64,000 bases of DNA. Source: Azophilus sp026709365. Lineage in GTDB: Bacteria; Pseudomonadota; Gammaproteobacteria; Pseudomonadales; Azotimanducaceae. The stretch covers positions 124,001 to 188,000 of the forward strand of contig OZ241345.1 of NCBI GenBank assembly GCA_965200175.1, in the 5' to 3' direction. Every line of letters starts with the position of its first letter. Positions within the stretch are counted from its first letter, which is position 1. A program made the position numbers and the translations under genes. Positions 60,531-64,000 of this stretch are shown here, piece after piece. The notes beneath the pieces were generated by a model. It was given only the letters and a program-made list of their open reading frames with translations. It did no database searches and was not told the origin of the DNA.

Positions 60531-60706
60531 CGGTTTATGGGGTTGGGAAGTTGGGACACTGGAGTGGATGCAGCCGCGCCGGGACGTTCTTGACGCCTCG
60601 AATGAAGTTGTTGGGCAAGCGCTCAACGTCGCCCGCCACTTCAACCTGATGGAAGCGCTTCTTGGCCAGCGCATACTAATGGCTGCACGGATCGATAGGC
60701 TGGCGG

Positions 60707-61079
60707 GTGGCCAATGACTGGCTGGCACTGATCGTCGTGCTGGCCATTGTCCCGCCGGTCTGGCTTGTGGTCCGCAACGCGCCGAGCGCCGGACTCAGGA
60801 CGGTTGAGGGAATCGGATGCGATGCCAGCCGCCACTTTGGACATCCTGCGCCAGCGCATCTTCTGGCTGACCGTGCTCAGCTTCACCCCCTTGGCCATGG
60901 CGTTCGGCGGGGCGCAGCAGAATCTCGGCCCCTATGCCAGCGACCTCGACATCGAGGCCCAGGCGGCCGCCTACTTGGTGTCGGTGATGGCTCTGGTGAT
61001 GGTCGCGGCCAAGATCTTTTTCGGCGCCATGGCGGACCGTTGGGATTTGCGGGCGCTGTTCCTGCTCACCGTTGCCGAC
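60707..61079 (+). pseudogene. Fragment of an MFS transporter gene
   Basis: One frame encodes VANDWLALIVVLAIVPPVWLVVRNAPS, read as a hydrophobic span like MFS helix 6. It shifts by one base near 60800-60830 into the frame PAATLDILRQRIFWLTVLSF, then LGPYASDLDI, VSVMALVMVAAKIFFGAMADRWDLR (helices 7-8, with a GAMADRW loop). The sequence stops where the amidohydrolase gene ends at 61080. Helices 1-5 and 9-12 are absent. Both a frameshift and two truncations make it dead. Confidence 0.75.
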
Positions 61080-62498
61080 CTACTGAATGTAGCCGTAGGG
61101 CCTCGACAGGTCTCGGTAGCGCTCGAACAGCAGCGTCTGGCGCGAGCGCATGGGCATCGCTTGGCCGTCGATGATGACCTGCTCCGCCCAAGTGGTCAGT
61201 TCCAAGGGGTCGCCGGTCCATATGACCAGGTCAGCTCTTGAGCCGGGGGTCAGCGCGCCCACGTCATCCATGCCCCAAACTCGGGCGGCGCGCCGGGTGA
61301 GGCCCTCCAAGGCCGCCCTCCACGGCAGCCCGTAGGCGACGGCGTTGCCCGCCAGTTGGCGCAGGTTGCGCGCGTTGTGGGTTTCGGCGGCCGTGAAGAC
61401 CACGTCCACGCCCGCCTCGTGCAGCAGGGCGGCGTTGTCCAGGCGAGCGCCCAAGGTCTCGAAGCTGCGCGGCACGTTGGCGTGGGTGCGCACGATGACT
61501 GCGGCGCCGGCGGCCGCCAGCGCATCGCGCACCCGCCAAGCCTCGGCGCCGCCCAGCACCACCAGCCGCAGGCCGTGGGCATCGGCCAATGCAAGCGCCT
61601 GCCGAATCTCCGCCGCCCGGTCCACCCCGAGCACCAGCGGCCTGCCGGAACGCAGGAAGGCCTTGAGCGCGGCCATGTCGTGGCGGCTGTAGTCGCCGTG
61701 CTCGGCATGGTAGCGGATCGGGGTGAATCGGACCGCTTCGTCCAGGACGCGGCGCAGGCGCTGCAGGACCGCCGCGCGACTGCCGCCGGTCAACTCGGCG
61801 CTGGCTGCGCCGATGTGGCCGAACAGCGCCGTTTTCGGTTCCAGGAGGAAGTCGCCGGTGCCGAGGCTCACCGAGGCGGCCAGCCCGGCAAGCGGGTCCA
61901 CCCCCGGCCGCGGCGCGGCGATGGCCCGGCCGACGCCATCCATGCGGTTGACGGCGATGAGCGTGGAGGCCGGGTTGAGCGCCAAGCTCACGTCGAAGGC
62001 GGGTCCCAGAGGGTACTCCAGCAGCTGGGCATCGTTGGTGGTTGACTCCGCCTCGATCTCGACCAGGCCCAAGTGGCTGTAGGATTCGATGAAGGCGGGC
62101 GTGACGATCCTGCCCTGGGCGTCGATGCGCCGGTACTCGAAGGGCACCGGCAGTTCCGTGCCCACCTGCTCAATGCGCCCGTTGGCAATCAATATCGTGG
62201 CGCTCTCAAGGGGTTCCGGCGCTGCCATGGTGTAGGCGCGTGCGCCGACAATGGCCAGCTCCGCCCAAGCGGGCGCGATGAATGTCCAAAGCAGCAAGGC
62301 CAGCGCCGCTGTGGCTCTGTGGCGCAGTGGCGCCTTGCATCGTCCGAGGGCGGGAAGCTCCCGATCCCGGCAACCCGGCTGACTGGAAACGAGTTTTGCG
62401 TCAGCGCAACGCCAATGCGAACCGGCCGGCGCCGAGGCGCGCGTTCGCACCGTCCCGCGCTTGCTGCCAATCGCATGTGCGCCTCGTAAGGCGCTCAT
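61080..62498 (-). CDS. Amidohydrolase-superfamily protein with altered metal site
   Basis: 472 residues, translationally coupled (ATGA) to the next gene upstream. A signal-like segment ALALLLWTFIAPAWA lies at about 65-80, unusually far from the start, behind about 60 residues that include palindromic repeat sequence. The composite barrel domain follows imidazolonepropionase-like relatives: GRIEQVG, then IVTPAFIESYSHLG, where the usual metal-binding HxH reads YSH; the later metal His positions also look replaced (VVLGGAEAW). FTAAETHNARNLRQL and GSRADLVIWTGDPLE are conserved. It may be non-catalytic or differently metallated, perhaps pairing with its neighbour. Confidence 0.85.
   Translation of the reverse strand: MSALRGAHAIGSKRGTVRTRASAPAGSHWRCADAKLVSSQPGCRDRELPALGRCKAPLRHRATAALALLLWTFIAPAWAELAIVGARAYTMAAPEPLESATILIANGRIEQVGTELPVPFEYRRIDAQGRIVTPAFIESYSHLGLVEIEAESTTNDAQLLEYPLGPAFDVSLALNPASTLIAVNRMDGVGRAIAAPRPGVDPLAGLAASVSLGTGDFLLEPKTALFGHIGAASAELTGGSRAAVLQRLRRVLDEAVRFTPIRYHAEHGDYSRHDMAALKAFLRSGRPLVLGVDRAAEIRQALALADAHGLRLVVLGGAEAWRVRDALAAAGAAVIVRTHANVPRSFETLGARLDNAALLHEAGVDVVFTAAETHNARNLRQLAGNAVAYGLPWRAALEGLTRRAARVWGMDDVGALTPGSRADLVIWTGDPLELTTWAEQVIIDGQAMPMRSRQTLLFERYRDLSRPYGYIQ
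62345..62413. repeat. Degenerate family-A and family-B palindromes inside a coding region
   Basis: 62345-62363 matches the family-A unit at 16 of 19 bases (CGAGGGCGGGAAGCTCCCG). 62390-62413 matches family B in about 20 of 24 (arms CGAGTTTTGC and GCGCAACGCC, loop GTCA). Both lie in the first part of the amidohydrolase gene, before its signal peptide. Confidence 0.5.
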
Positions 62499-63946
62499 CC
62501 TTCGCCTCCGGCGACGGTCTGGCCCAAGTCGAAGTCACTGGCTGGCCGGCGCTCAGGATCGGACCGGTCATAGTAGAGGTGGCCATCAATCCAGACCTTC
62601 TCGGCGCGGGCATAGACGCTGAACGGATGGTGGCTCCACAGCACCGCATCGGCCGCCTTGCCGACGCCGAGGGTGCCGGTCTCCTCGGTCAGCCCCAGCG
62701 CCTGCGCGGCGTTGCCGGTGATCCAGGCCATGGCTTGGCCGTCGCTGATGGCCATGCCCATGCGTCGTCCGGCCGTCATCGCCTTGGCGGCTTCCTGATT
62801 GAGCCGCTGAATGACCTCCTCGGAGTCCGAGTGGACGATGGCGCAGGCGCCGGCGGCGTCGATCAGGGCGGCGTTCTGCGTGATGCCGTCGAAGGCCTCC
62901 AGCTTGAAGCCCCACCAATCCGCCCACACGGCTGAGCAGATGCCCGCCTCGGCCAGCAGGTCGGCGATTTTGTAGGACTCGGTGGCGTGGTGGAAGGCGG
63001 TGATGGCGTAGCCGAACTCCTCGGCGATGTCCATCATCACCGCCATCTCATCGGCTCGGTAGCAGTGGTTGTGTACCAATATCTCGCCGTCGAGCACCGC
63101 CGCCAAGGTGTCCAGGGCCAGATTGCGCTCCGGCGGCGCCTCCGCCTCGCCGGACTCGAATTGCCGCCGCTTTTCGCGGTAGGCCGCTGCCTTGGCCCAA
63201 GCGCTGCGGTAGCCCGCCACGTTGCCCATGCGCGTCATGGGCGAGCGCAGGCGCTCGCCATAGACCCGCTTCGGGTTCTCGCCGCAGGCCATCTTCAGGC
63301 TTTGCGGCGCGCCCGGGAACTTCATGCCCTGCATGGTGCGGGCCGGCACGTTCTTGAGCGTGATGCCGCGCCCGCCGAACAGGTTGGCGCTGCCGGGCAG
63401 GATGTGCAGGGTGGTCACGCCGCCGGCCAAGGCCAAGCCAAACTGCGGGTCCTGCGGCCACACCGAATGCTCCACCCACACCTCGGCGGTGTTGGGGCCG
63501 GTCATTTCGTTGCCGTCGGCGGTCGAAGCCACGCTGGGCGAGGGATAGGTGCCGAGATGGGAATGGACGTCGATGATGCCTGGCGTGAGCCACTTGCCGT
63601 CTCCGTCGATCACCCGCCCGGACGCCCGCTTGGCCAGCTTGGCGCCGCCCGCCTTGATGGCGGCGATGCGTCCGTCCTTAAGCAGCACGTCCGCGCGGTC
63701 GAGCGCGTTGCCGTCGCCGGTGAGCAGGGCGACGCCCCGTATCAGCGTGGTCTCGGTGGGTAGCGGGACGTAGGTGGACTCATAAGGCGTCGCGGCGAGG
63801 ACCATCCCGGCGTGCAGGGTGGCCAGCAGTGCGCCGAATGGCGCCGCTATGGCGAGGCGGGCGCGGATGCGTGTGCGGCTCGGCTCACGCGAGCGCTTCA
63901 GCGCCCCCAGCCGGGGTTGGGACGGCGCAGCCGCCGATGCCTTCAT
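62495..63946 (-). CDS. Secreted amidohydrolase (imidazolonepropionase-like)
   Basis: 483 residues from the ATG at 63946. Signal peptide: basic N-region with several Arg, then LAIAAPFGALLATLHAGMVLAA, read as a hydrophobic core ending near residue 52. Metal site: IIDVHSHLG (HxH intact), ILVHNHCYRADE, AFHHATESYK and IVHSDSEE supply the later His and Asp. GVGKAADAVLWSHHPFSVYA is the C-terminal composite domain. It probably hydrolyses a cyclic amide or peptide in the periplasm. The next gene, a paralogue with degraded ligands, overlaps its stop. Confidence 0.88.
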   Translation of the reverse strand: MKASAAAPSQPRLGALKRSREPSRTRIRARLAIAAPFGALLATLHAGMVLAATPYESTYVPLPTETTLIRGVALLTGDGNALDRADVLLKDGRIAAIKAGGAKLAKRASGRVIDGDGKWLTPGIIDVHSHLGTYPSPSVASTADGNEMTGPNTAEVWVEHSVWPQDPQFGLALAGGVTTLHILPGSANLFGGRGITLKNVPARTMQGMKFPGAPQSLKMACGENPKRVYGERLRSPMTRMGNVAGYRSAWAKAAAYREKRRQFESGEAEAPPERNLALDTLAAVLDGEILVHNHCYRADEMAVMMDIAEEFGYAITAFHHATESYKIADLLAEAGICSAVWADWWGFKLEAFDGITQNAALIDAAGACAIVHSDSEEVIQRLNQEAAKAMTAGRRMGMAISDGQAMAWITGNAAQALGLTEETGTLGVGKAADAVLWSHHPFSVYARAEKVWIDGHLYYDRSDPERRPASDFDLGQTVAGGEG

Positions 63947-64000
63947 CAACTGGTGCTCGGCACATGCCGCCCAAGCGCCGCCGATGGCGGACGCTCGGGC

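Overview
The window is high-GC bacterial chromosome that reads as a gammaproteobacterium. The evidence is gene order: lpxB-rnhB-dnaE-tilS; yrfG-hslR followed by pckA and gshA; and gyrA-serC-pheA-hisC-tyrA-cmk-rpsA-ihfB-lapA. A metR-type regulator, dsbB and Lipid A synthesis point the same way. I cannot place the genus. Long secreted proteins with FN3/Calx-beta modules, many acyl-CoA enzymes and several families of short intergenic palindromes would suit an uncultivated environmental or host-associated lineage, but that is inference. No rRNA, tRNA, CRISPR array or intact insertion sequence was seen.

Layout: 1-5103 is the 3' part of a giant secreted multidomain protein. 5104-5630 holds palindromic repeats and a PIN-domain remnant. 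5631-12253 is a tightly overlapped core operon (lpxB, rnhB, dnaE, tilS), then a thiolase. 13577-20101 is an accessory block on the minus strand: an Mre11-like nuclease, a Rad50/YhaN-like membrane ATPase, a HigB/HigA-type toxin-antitoxin pair, a decayed second copy of the ATPase 3' end, and a small caspase-like (CHAT-type) protease. 20189-23033 is malate synthase G with an EthD-like partner. 23192-30638 mixes accessory genes (ribbon-helix-helix protein, Rpn nuclease, GPH transporter, SDR, broken DUF4143 ATPase) with cysQ. 30857-37003 is mostly core metabolism (yrfG, hslR, pckA, gshA, quinone oxidoreductase, dsbB). 38276-42280 holds a secreted protein sharing a repeat module with the first gene, and a lipoprotein of the penicillin-acylase family. 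A lower-GC patch of unknown genes lies at 42349-43270. 43318-48486 is acyl-CoA metabolism, followed by metR. 49845-60475 is a coiled-coil gene and the gyrA-to-lapA supercluster. 60707-63946 is a truncated MFS gene and two amidohydrolases.

How the genes fit together: thiolase, acyl-CoA dehydrogenase-like, enoyl-CoA hydratase, hydroxyacyl-type SDR and acyl-CoA carboxylase genes feed acetyl/propionyl-CoA. Malate synthase G and ATP-type PEP carboxykinase would route that carbon to gluconeogenesis. The nuclease/ATPase/toxin/protease block is the best candidate for an undescribed system, probably defence-related. The second notable novelty is a paired secreted repeat module shared by two distant loci. 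Two conserved operons each lack a usual member (accA after dnaE, aroA before cmk). At least three short palindrome families are scattered between genes, and some have been absorbed into coding ends.
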